This document shows, piece after piece, positions 56,080-64,000 of a DNA stretch of 64,000 nucleotides. The stretch covers positions 396,771 through 460,770 of the forward strand of contig CACRXP010000404.1 in NCBI GenBank assembly GCA_902702965.1, written 5' to 3'. A model generated the notes under the pieces. That model ran no database searches. It was not told where the DNA came from and was given only the letters and a program-made list of their open reading frames with translations. The position numbers were made by a program, and so were the translations under genes. Numbering within the stretch: the first letter of the stretch is position 1; each line of letters opens with the position of its first letter. Source of the DNA: Spirometra erinaceieuropaei. Taxonomy: Eukaryota; Platyhelminthes; Cestoda; Diphyllobothriidea; Diphyllobothriidae.

Positions 56080-56388
56080 GGTCTGCAATCCACCAGCAAG
56101 CGCAATGACCTCCCGGTACCATATTCAGTGTTGAGATATTCCCTGAGTGGGTGGATCATTCATGTGGAGAGGGGACGTTTGCGGGCGCTCAACTAGCCTG
56201 GTGACAGCGGGCCGAATTGCCGAATAATCATGGCGCCAACATCCAACAGCGATGGTGAAATTGCGGCAATTAACGACTCGGGCGCGTAGTGACGAGCGAT
56301 CATTACTTCAATTACGACTCCACGCGCTGATCGTATTATCAATTATAGTACGCATGTGGCCCCATGGCAACTATTTTCTATAAATATT
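56080..56388 (+). mobile_element. PLE-B endonuclease end and 3' region
   Basis: CAAGCGCAATGACCTCCCGG and TACCATATTCAGTGTTGAG match the PLE-B segment encoding KCNDLPLPYS at 29.6 kb. GGCGCCAACATCCAAC, GAAATTGCGGCAATTAACGA and GTACGCATGTGGCC then follow as in that copy. It lies head to head with the minus-strand tail at 55930. Confidence 0.6.
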
Positions 56389-56394
56389 AGGAAG

Positions 56395-58430
56395 AAATTC
56401 ATCATTGCATGTCGTTCCGCATACCTCCCAACTTCACGTCCCTTGCTACCCCTCCAAGCGTAACGCATCTCCTATAGTTTCGCTTGTACCAAGCGTCGAA
56501 AGCAGAAGAATGCAGCTTTGTTGACGTCCGTCTCGCGGTCTCTTAGTGACACGGTGGCACCCTCGTTTGGAGCCTTCAGGCCTTCCATTAGATGGGTCAG
56601 TTGATTCCTAAAATTGAAGCTGCAATCGGAAAATTTAACTAGAACAGTACAGTAGATGAGTTCAATCGTGGAATTCCAACCGAGCTTCCGAAATGAGTTT
56701 TCGTTTCGGAAAGATTAATTAAGTAGGGTAGTAAAAGTACAGACTGCAACATAACTATATAATAATTTAGTTTCCCCAGGATGCCGGCTTTCGAATGAAC
56801 TTCCTTCCAGCTGCATGCAAAAAACTACACTCTGTAAAAAATGACTACTTATGTAGCATGCATTTCTCTCATTGATTATCGATGCCCTAAAATGTTCAAT
56901 TACATGTCCTGAAAAACATGCATAAAAATATTCATTCCTTCGCTCGTTCGGTAGGAAATTACGTCTTCTTTCAATTTTAAACTCCAAGGTGGGACAAACT
57001 TCGGTTTTAAAAAAAAGTTTCTAATTGTGAAACTTTTTAATACAGTGAAATGGCCGTTCATAAAACATCACGTCTCCGCAGTTACCAATGTGGCTTGTTA
57101 AGTTAACAATACGGATCAAATGCAATGTTAAATTTTATGAACCCCATATGGTCACCTCTTAATACCATAGAGAAATTTGTGGTGTTTCGTACGCGGAAAA
57201 TACATGGTTTGTAGTTTGGAAACCCTGAGTACAAGTGTAATGCCAGAGCGAGTTCAAAATTATTCGGGAATTAGAAAAGTTTTTAAAAACCGAATTATAC
57301 CCTTGCTTCGAGTATAAGTTTGGAAGAATACGTAATTTTCTACCAAACGAGCGAAAGAATGTATATTCTTGTGCATGTTTTCCATGAAATATGATTGGAC
57401 TTTTATAGACGTCGAAAATCAACGAGCAAAATACATGCTACGTAAGCAGTCATTTTTTGCAGAGTGCGGTTTTTGCATACAGCCGGAAGTGAACTCAGTC
57501 GACAGCCGGCATCCTGAGGTAACCGAAATATTATAGAATTTTGTTGCAGGCTGACTAATTTTACATCCCTACTTAATTAATCTTTTCGAAACGAAAACGC
57601 ATTTCGGAATTTCGGTTGACATTTCATGAGTTAGCCCACCTATAGTATATAACTTACCTGGTGGTCGCTCACCTGATGATCTCCTGTGAGGTTGCAACCA
57701 AAGCCTTTTCTTGGAGATGACAAGGCGGTGACCCGTCCAAAGGTCGGCGCCGCCGTCAGGCATAGCCTCCGGCTGAAAATGTAGTCCGACGGCTTCTGGT
57801 GCCAGGATCGGGGCCCGTTCAGGTTGCCTTCTACGACGTCGGAGGGCAGAAAGTGTCGGTTAGAAGGCGACGACGTTTTGCGCAGGTTAGCAGAAGGAAG
57901 AGGAGGTCGTTGTCCGCACAGCCACCGACTCCATGGGTGTCCATAATGTCCTCCCAGGCAGCGTGGTCTGATCCTACGCGAGCATTGAAGTTGCTAGGGA
58001 AAATCATCTTGTCATCCTTCGACATGGTCGTCGGGGGACGTTTAGGACCTCGCATAACTTGTCCCTCATCGCATTCCGACTGGTCGGTAGGAAATCTTAG
58101 ATGCAATAGCGAAATTGGTTCCCTGAAGATGAAGACAGAGGGTCATACGACGGTCGTTAGTGTTCTGCCGTTCCATGATGTCATCACGGATGGTAAGGGC
58201 GACGAGAGCGATGCATCGCTCGGTCTTTGGGTGGTTGCTCAGAAGGAGTTATAGCCGTTGCTCACCTCCTCTAGTTGTCCTCGAGTGGAGAAGCGGATCT
58301 CAGGTAGGGCAACGATGTCCACTTTTTAACGCGTCTGTTTTCGAACGACTACCATTGTTCTCCTTTACGACCGACTACTGCGCGTGTTATTTAAAAGATA
58401 ACAGACATTCCAGACCGCTTGATTGGGCAA
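56395..58430 (-). pseudogene. LINE-1: APE-type endonuclease of a non-LTR element, split by an LIR
   Basis: From 58430 downwards (frames shift) the minus strand shows VWNVCYLLNNTRS, KVDIVALPEIRFSTRGQLEE, RCIALVALTIRDDIMERQN, KDDKMIFPSNFNARVGSDHA, DLLFLLLTCAKRRRLLTDTF and DLWTGHRLVISKKRLWLQPH. These are the ordered blocks of an exonuclease-endonuclease-phosphatase (APE) domain; normal GDFNARVG reads SNFNARVG and the final SDHR-type motif reads TGHR. The LIR copy at 56650-57645 interrupts it. The protein resumes below 56648 with NQLTHLMEGLKA, DRETDVNKAAFFCFRRLVQA and REVGRYAERHAMMNFF, the linker before a reverse transcriptase. The RT is not present. Confidence 0.85.
56650..57645. mobile_element. 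LIR element, complete copy inside LINE-1 (996 bp)
   Basis: CAGTAGATGAGTTCAATCGT starts after TA (56648-56649). GAGTTAGCCCACCTATAG ends before TA (57646-57647). The arms are complementary over about 350-400 bp. It separates two parts of the same LINE-1 reading direction. Confidence 0.85.
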
Positions 58431-58529
58431 GGTCACCCTAGCAGCCTGTGGGATGGGAACGGGGTTCTACGTCCACGAGCCACAATGTCGTGTTTTCAAG
58501 GACTCAGCATGAGTATCTTTGCTAGCGTC

Positions 58530-58800
58530 TTCTCTTTCAAGGCAGTGGTTTCCTCAAATAGGGTTGCTTAGGCATCCCAGACGGCTGTCACTATGGGTCA
58601 CAGTTTTACTTAATGCACGAGCGACGCGTATTAGTCTCAGCCGCTTATGGGGTTGTGTGTTGTCCTTCTCGTATGACTTCCTTGATGGCGCTGTCATCTT
58701 TTTCGAGAACTGCGGTCTCGTCAAAATCGAAGGTGTATCCGGGTCTCGTCGAATGAGCCGCGACCTGAGATCTAGCGCCATTCCTCCTCACCGTCGTCTT
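58530..58800 (-). pseudogene. PLE-B-like endonuclease fragment
   Basis: The minus frame reads RRNGARSQVAAHSTRPGYTF then DFDETAVLEKDDSAIKEVI. This aligns with RRNDSSSQVAAHSTRSGSRF and KFDEAEIIARGDNSVNREL in the PLE-B copy at 29.5 kb. The catalytic core is missing. Just downstream, the frame is lost after HTTP. Confidence 0.7.
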
Positions 58801-58975
58801 AATGATGATGGATTCGAGTGGGAATCTGAAAATTAGGGCTAATCCTATAATGTTGCATCTCTTTTGCATCCATAAGTCTTATTTTATAGGCTCGAGTGAG
58901 AAGCCCAAACGTCGGGCTAGCGGAATTTTTGTTCCAAGGACCGCATCATCTTCTGAACTTTTTTCTGCAATTCGC
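58798..58975 (+). mobile_element. Two PLE-B tail fragments
   Basis: GATGATGGATTCGAGTGGGA (from 58804) and GGCTCGAGTGAGAAGCCCAA with ACGTCGGGCTAGCGG (58888-58925) are successive tails. In the second, GGCTC-GAGTGA-GAAGCC forms a paired helix II followed by CAAACGTC. Confidence 0.5.
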
Positions 58976-60109
58976 CTATGTGTGTCCGTAATTTCCGTCT
59001 TTATTGAAGCTGCAGGCAAGAATCCAATGAGAAAAATATTAGGCACTGCCAGTGGGTTTACAGGATACAACCATTTTCACCGAACCAGTATGCGTTCTAC
59101 CTAACCTAAAACTGGGAAACACATGACTGCACTCATCTTAGCTGGAATCAATAGGAAATTGTATGAGGACATGTTGACTACTAAGATAAGGTAGCGTTCG
59201 TCGATTATTAATTTTTTGGCCCTGTGCAATTACGTAGGATGCTTATGCCCGAACGTCAGCTCGAAGCAGAAAGCCTGAATCACATCCGCCAATCAGGCTG
59301 GATTGGTTAACGACAATCTCCCCGGGAAAAACCACTTTTTTGAAAGGGTATCAAGCTGATCTGTCTTCTTGAAAATTTCAGCTTTACTCCAGGGGATACC
59401 TTACACGCTAAAAGGCAAAAGTAGTACTACATCTTAAATTGATGTCCGGTGTAATTATGTTGTTCCTCCTATTCTTCGGCTCTGTGGACTGTCTATAAAC
59501 CGCAAGACTCCAAAGCACAGTCAGGGCCGTCGTAACTCGTTCTGGACCCGGTTAGACTGCCGCTTGAGCCAATTGCGGGCAATTCATATGAGCATTATAC
59601 CTAAAGATTACTCGTTTTTCTTATTTTCCGTAAGAACATCCTCGTATAATATCTTGCTGTGATTTAAAAACGAATTTATCGTAGAATGAAGGCCGCAGTT
59701 AGGAAATCATGAGCCTATGTCTTTGCAGTCCACAGAATAAATTTGTCTAAATTTTGATCAAAAACAGCGCACTAACCTGTAGCGTGAGGTAGACCAAGGT
59801 TGCACTCATTACAACAGAGATTCCAATCAGTGGCACAACAACTCGGATCCGATAGCCAGGTTATTTTAGTCGTCACTGCGTCTCATAACCTTGCGCTGTT
59901 CTTCCTTGCTACCATTCCAGGTCACGTTCGTCTTCGCATCAGTTACTTGTCCAGCTACTAAGAGCCCACATGCCTTTCATAAATAAAGCGCTTTTTGGCA
60001 GAATTGGCAATCTATTAGTTCGAAGACGAGGCAGCGACCATACGGAGTTTTCGATAAGTTCGATAAAATGTCAGAGATAAGAGAATTCGATAAAAGTTCT
60101 CCTTAAAAC
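58976..60109. other. No recognisable gene
   Basis: Short frames only. No repeat link was found. Confidence 0.4.
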
Positions 60110-60541
60110 TCAGGGCGTGGTGTGGGAATGTGGGGGAGTGGGTGGGGGTGGGGGAACGGGGAGGTAATAGCAGTCAGTGTCAGGGGCGGGATGAGAGCGG
60201 AAGGGCATGGAGAGTTGCAGCGTTAGTCGACCTTCAGCCACTGTAGGCGCGGAGCCTGAACGGGATTCTTCGGTACGCATAAGATTGGCGGCCGCTTCTG
60301 TTATCGCTAACAGACGCTGGCCCAATAGCTTCGGATAGCTCGATGGGACCTTATAAATCACACGAACAGCCTCGTTGGGGTCCACACGATATCCGGAATC
60401 GACAACATGCGCGAGAATGGCACCGCTTATGCTCCTAGTTTCGTCTTTTCCCAACCATGCCGGCAGGTGTTCCCGTATTCTCTTGTATAAGCGCCGACTC
60501 GTGCGACCAATGTAACCTGTTCCACAGGAGCAAGTCAAGGA
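60110..60541 (-). pseudogene. PLE-F: GIY-YIG endonuclease fragment
   Basis: The minus frame reads LTCSCGTGYIGRTSRRLYKR then IREHLPAWLGKDETRSISGA, followed by ILAHVVDSGYRVDPNEAV and LGQRLLAITEAAANLMR. C.CGTGYIGRT.R.L..RIREH is a well-preserved GIY-YIG core with the conserved arginine and the EH pair. It differs clearly from PLE-A to E. A TAG stop at 60542-60544 precedes it and no reverse transcriptase is attached. The C-terminal proline-rich run (PVPPPPPTPPHSH) comes from a G-rich stretch at 60120-60160. The frame is open for 142 codons. Confidence 0.75.
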
Positions 60542-60544
60542 CTA

Positions 60545-61198
60545 GATGCACATTGAGGTGGTCTTCGGTTGCAACTTATCCTTACCTTCTCGTCTATTCA
60601 TTGTTTGACGTCGCGCATGAGACTGTCCTTAGCTGAACTGACCTGATTACAGGATAGAATACGTGACTAGCTGGGGGCAAACCCATAGTCGGAATAACTG
60701 CAATAAGGCCACGTCCGTTTGACTTGAAATGGACTCAGTGCGCAAGTGATAGTTCAGGGCAATTATACCAGGACTCAGTCGTCAGACTTCCCCTCGTTAC
60801 ATTGGTTTACAACTTTCGATGATTACAAATAAGTCCGAGGCGGTCATTAATTCCCCTTTGTATCTCTTGTGATTGGCTTGAGCACGCGGTCCAAATGGTG
60901 GGGCGTCTGCCCAGGTCCCCGCAGTGGGCTGCCCTCCAGAGGAGCTGGACCGAAAGGGGCGTATGGCTGGCTCACGAAAAGCGCCTCTCTGGCTGCGCTG
61001 GATCCGCGCGAGGTCATAAGTACTGCCGAGCTAGCCTATGGTGGCATGCCTTAGAGGCAGGCCTTCAGGGGTCAGTCCCAGCACTAGTTGGTTACCAGTC
61101 GACTGGTACTCGGGTGTGGGAAGAGAGGATGAAGACGGTACTGGGGAGCCATCGTTTACATACATCTGCGCAAGTTATCATGCACAAGTCACAGATGT
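60545..61198. other. No recognisable gene
   Basis: GC-rich in the second half (60890-61100). Short frames without domains. Confidence 0.4.
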
Positions 61199-61490
61199 GT
61201 AATGGTAGGGGTCGCCACCGATCGTTCGTACGGAACTTACTCGTTCCGTAATGCCCTACGGGCTCTCTCTCAAGTCCAACCAGCAGCCGCACAGCGGCGC
61301 ATGATATACGGCATGAAAGGGCAACGGGCTCGTGGCCCAGTGGTTAGAGGCGTGGACTTCTAACTAACAGGTCGGGAGTTCGAGCCTCGGGTGTTCCACA
61401 CTTCGGGATTGGGTATGACTGGCTGACGATGGATAATAAGCCAGAAATGGCCATTCCAGTCTCCCTTGCCTTTGTCGGTAATAACATATC
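61199..61490 (+). mobile_element. SINE-1, full-length copy
   Basis: Head with CACCGATCGTTCGTACGG, hairpins GGAAC/GTTCC and GCCGC/GCGGC, then A-box TGGCCCAGTGGTTAGAGGCG, GGACTTCTAAC and B-box GGGAGTTCGAGCCTC. The tail carries the hammerhead-like fold (61417-61461) and CCCTTGCCTTTGTCGG. No TATATA end here. It is as complete as the copy at 15294. Confidence 0.85.
61417..61461 (+). ncRNA. Hammerhead-like fold in SINE-1 tail, best helix I
   Basis: Helix I is a perfect 6 bp, GACTGG (61417-61422) with CCAGTC (61456-61461); the G-U pair of the 15.5 kb copy is A-U here. CTGACGA (61423-61429), helix II GGAT-AATA-AGCC with one mismatch, GAAA (61444-61447), helix III ATGGCCAT (61447-61454), position 17 T61455. 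Confidence 0.5.
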
Positions 61491-61594
61491 ACCGGTGTGT
61501 GTCCACTCCGCGAGCCATGTGGTGAACGTCGTCTCACGCAACGCCCTCAAAAAGAACTCAGTCTCAAACCTTTGAGCTTCAGCTAAGGTTGTCT

Positions 61595-61640
61595 CTGAGA
61601 AAGAGGGAAAGAGAGGGGGAGAGAGAGAGAGGGAGGAAGT
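61595..61640. repeat. (GA)n-rich low-complexity run
   Basis: GAGAAAGAGGGAAAGAGAGG and following GA units. Confidence 0.85.
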
Positions 61641-62046
61641 CACCTTGTTTTTAAATCATAAATTCATAATTTTCAGCATTAAATGGGTTCCATCCCCTGT
61701 GGGCAGAAAATAAGTTTGTAAATTACTCAAGAGTTAAAAGGTTATACACAGAAAGGAACGGCCGTTACGGGGACAGTTCGAGTCTTAGATTCCGTAAGAT
61801 AGCGTGCCAGGAATGGTCATACAGAATGTTGGTAGGCTGGTCTGCGACAAGAGACATGCCGAAAGCCACGGCACATGGGGCGGGAAGACTTCGAAGAGAT
61901 TAGTTCAGAATGAAGGGGATGTGAAAAGTCATCGGTGATTCGACCAGCAAATTTCTTTTTCGTTTTGAAGTGTAGGATAATACAGACTAAAAAGACATAA
62001 GAAACACCGGCAGCAAAAAAGATCATTCGGAGGACTTGTTTTCGAA
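61641..62046. other. No recognisable feature
   Basis: Region downstream of the LINE-2 RT on its strand. It may be LINE-2 3' sequence but nothing diagnostic is seen. Confidence 0.35.
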
Positions 62047-62548
62047 TTAACAGATCTTTTTGAGTAAATTAGGAAACATGACAGGAGAACAGTAGAGCAT
62101 ACGAGGAAGAATACATGAATCTATGAGTCGCCAGATTAGGGATTGAGGCGTATAGTAGGAACGTAAATGACGAATGTAATAAAGGAATTTATGAACTTCA
62201 GTGAAAAGCGACTCAATATGGAGGGCAAATGAAGCAGTTGATGACAAAGTAAATCCAAGGTACCTGAAGTAAGATACCTCGTCGGAAAGGATGTCAAAGC
62301 ATTCATGACTAGGAGAGTGCCGCAGTCGGAAAATGCACTGAACAGATTCCTGATTGTTCATTAGGAGACCATTTTCCTGCGACCGTAAGGAGACATGGTC
62401 AACGCCATTATTCAGAAACTGGAGATGTATACGATTTTTGAGATGGTGGTCAACAACCACGTCGTCAGCATACTTAAATAATAGACAACCGTTTGTGGAT
62501 CTTAGACCATCAGTGTAGAGGGGGAAGAGGTGAGGGAATAAAATGGAA

Positions 62549-62930
62549 AGTCGGATGTGGTTTCGTAACTCCACCTGGCTAAACAAACCGCAGTCACCTC
62601 TTATGCGGGACAGGTGGTAATAGGGGTTTTTACAGGTGGAGCCGGGGAACGCACAGCCGACGAGGTCAACTAGCTGTATGCAAATCATGAGCTATTGGGA
62701 GTGCGTAATTGTACTTGGGATGGTTGAGAAATAGCTGCGCTAACTCGTAACCCTAATCCGAGTTCCTACCCATAACCCCTGATTCTGAACCCCAACCCCT
62801 AACCCTAACCTTCAATCTTAACCACTAACCCTAGCCCCTAACCATAATGCCTAACCCCTGACCCTAAACCTCAATCCCGACCCCAACGGTATTGTGTCGA
62901 TCAGATGGGGCTACCAAACCACATCCTACC
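62549..62930. mobile_element. Small DNA transposon with 8-bp target duplication, in LINE-2
   Basis: AAATGGAA occurs directly outside both ends (62541-62548 and 62931-62938). Just inside are inverted repeats: GGATGTGGTTTCGTA (62553-62567) and TACCAAACCACATCC (62912-62926), 14 of 15 complementary, with a weaker extension to about 27 bp. The insertion falls exactly within LINE-2 RT motif B. It has no coding sequence. An 8-bp duplication fits hAT or Merlin superfamilies; the superfamily is not settled. It carries a telomere-like array. Confidence 0.75.
62735..62885. repeat. Degenerate telomere-like (CCCTAA)n array
   Basis: Units such as AACCCTAATCC, CCCCTAACCCTAACC and ACTAACCCTAGCCCCTAACC on the plus strand. 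It lies entirely within the small transposon at 62549-62930. The opposite-strand form of the motif appears at 47.35 kb. Confidence 0.85.
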
Positions 62931-63780
62931 AAATGGAACCTTGAAGAACTCCACACTCTTAGGGAGGGATCGTAGATTTCCGCCTGCCGGATTGGACAAG
63001 CTGATTGCGGAAAGAAAATTAATAGCCGAGACAGGAGACAACCCAGCCTGCAGAGCCGCATACGGATGTTGCGGTAAGGAGAAAAGAACGCGGGACGGTA
63101 TTGAAGCCGGGAGAGTGGTCAAGAAAAGCACATGCGTAAATGCGGCAACCCTTACATACTTCTCTTTGGGTAGAGTGAGCCACAAAAGCAACAGCATTTA
63201 AGGTACAATGCTTGCATTTATGTGCAAATTGTAAAGGATCGGATAAACCGGAAGAGCAAGCGCTAGTAGTGCGGAAGAACAGGCAATCGGACGAAAAGAT
63301 TTTGGACTAACATTGACGGATTTTTAGGGATAGGAGTAATTCTCACTGTACTCCGGGCGTCAGCAATCTTGGGCTACATAAAAGACAGGTTAATAAGGTG
63401 CCCTAAGACAGGGGCCATGTGAGAACAATAAAATTTAAGGAGAAAGGGTGAGACACCATCCAGTCTGGCAGCTGTTCATCCACGGGCCTTTTTAAGGTGT
63501 TCCTCTACTGTTTCCACAGACATGGGTTGGAAGACACATGGTAGTAGTGAAATGTCATTTGCTGTTGACAGCAAGTATGTCAGAACCAATTACCTCAGGT
63601 TCTCTTCTCTTCTACGATAGCACCTAGTCGCTATTTTGATATCATTGCGAGCGCCCGAATTTTGCCTTTTCATGTCTTCTTTTGGTCCGACGCCCCCTCG
63701 ACCTCTTGCGTTATCTTCTGTGTGTAAGCCTCCCGGGAAGGGCGTTTCGTTCACTTCCTTCTGTTCTTATTACTCTTGGG

Positions 63781-64000
63781 CATATGCTAGTTCAACGGCT
63801 TTCAGGAGTGTCCGATCTAGGGGACCTTTTGCTTCCCTTCCGCCCTTTTCTTGCTTTTATGCCTTTTCGTTGAGTTCCACATCCCACCCGCCCCCCCCCT
63901 CCCTCTTCCTTTTCTGCCGCCGCATTTTCTGGTTTATTTGCGTCCATGACAGAACGTGGTTATCTTAAATGCCGTGTGCCGTGGAGGCTAGCGCGCACAA
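63781..64000. other. No clear feature; possible LINE-2 5' continuation
   Basis: C-rich run near 63890. Minus-strand sequence could be more LINE-2 but is too decayed to call. Confidence 0.3.

Larger units (their letters stand above)
62047..63780 (-). pseudogene. LINE-2: CR1/jockey-type reverse transcriptase, interrupted
   Basis: From about 63780 downwards the minus strand (frames shift) shows a linker GRRTKRRHEKAKFGRSQ and RREPEVIGSDI, then ARLDGVSPFLLKFYCSHMAP, a PIPKNP block, RPIACSSALL, AFLDHSPGFNTVPRSF (RT motif A) and ECGVLQGSI (motif B). A 382-bp insertion (62549-62930) follows. The palm then resumes with LSILFPHLFPLYTDGLRSTN, FKYADDVVV (catalytic YADD at 62472-62461), ENGLLMNNQESVQCIF, VSYFRYLGFTLSS and RLIDSCILPRMLYC. 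The last 213-codon frame (62688-62047) is open, but earlier parts have stops and shifts. The endonuclease is not seen before the right edge. CR1/jockey placement is from motif style only. Confidence 0.88.

Noticed and set aside
1..64000. CRISPR array or prokaryotic operon structure
   Set aside because: No regularly spaced short repeats. The repeats found are dispersed transposable elements and microsatellites of eukaryotic type.

Overview
This window looks like a repeat-rich stretch of a metazoan nuclear genome. I think a parasitic flatworm is likely, possibly a diphyllobothriidean tapeworm of the Schistocephalus/Spirometra type. That is an inference from the mix of Penelope-like elements (PLEs) with GIY-YIG endonucleases, APE-endonuclease LINEs, tRNA-derived SINEs and AT-rich DNA. 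No diagnostic host gene is present. I found no intact host protein gene and no functional tRNA or rRNA gene. Almost every recognisable feature is a decayed or non-autonomous mobile element. Two assembly gaps (17777-17990 and 45548-46168) interrupt the window.

Family names used here are working labels. PLE-A to PLE-F are Penelope-like element lineages told apart by their endonuclease and tail sequences. SINE-1 and SINE-2 are tRNA-derived families. LIR is a family of about 970-1000 bp elements with very long inverted-repeat arms, flanked by TA. RepX is a dispersed repeat of unknown type. LINE-1 and LINE-2 are two different non-LTR elements.

Layout: 0-9 kb holds PLE-B and PLE-E remnants, an LIR half-copy, and three PLE-A fragments in alternating orientation. 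10-20 kb holds an LIR copy, RepX, PLE-D, a dense SINE-1 cluster, a Tc1/mariner transposase pseudogene beside a gap, and a PLE-E copy between direct repeats. 21-32 kb holds LIR copies, RepX, SINE-2 copies, the best PLE reverse transcriptase-endonuclease remnant (PLE-B, 28.7-30.0 kb), a PLE-C 3' end with an open 169-codon frame, and a 1.1 kb inverted repeat. 32-44 kb is mainly LIR copies (one nested in another), PLE-A4, RepX and a hairpin repeat. 44-53 kb holds SINE-1, a gap, telomere-like repeats and two LIR copies. 53-64 kb holds a 1.9 kb TIR element, PLE-B pieces, LINE-1 split by an LIR copy, PLE-F, a full-length SINE-1, and LINE-2 whose reverse transcriptase is split by a small transposon carrying telomere-like repeats.

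The most interesting signal is structural RNA. The SINE-1 tail can be folded as a nearly complete hammerhead-type ribozyme with a loopless palindromic helix III (dimer type), and copies show compensatory changes in helices I and II. The 3' tails of PLE-A, B, C and D carry a related motif just after the coding region. Hammerhead ribozymes are known in PLEs and in schistosome SINE-like elements. Finding the same architecture in PLE tails and in a tRNA-derived SINE of one locus suggests a shared RNA-processing or mobilisation route, which is a hypothesis. All structure calls were made by eye.
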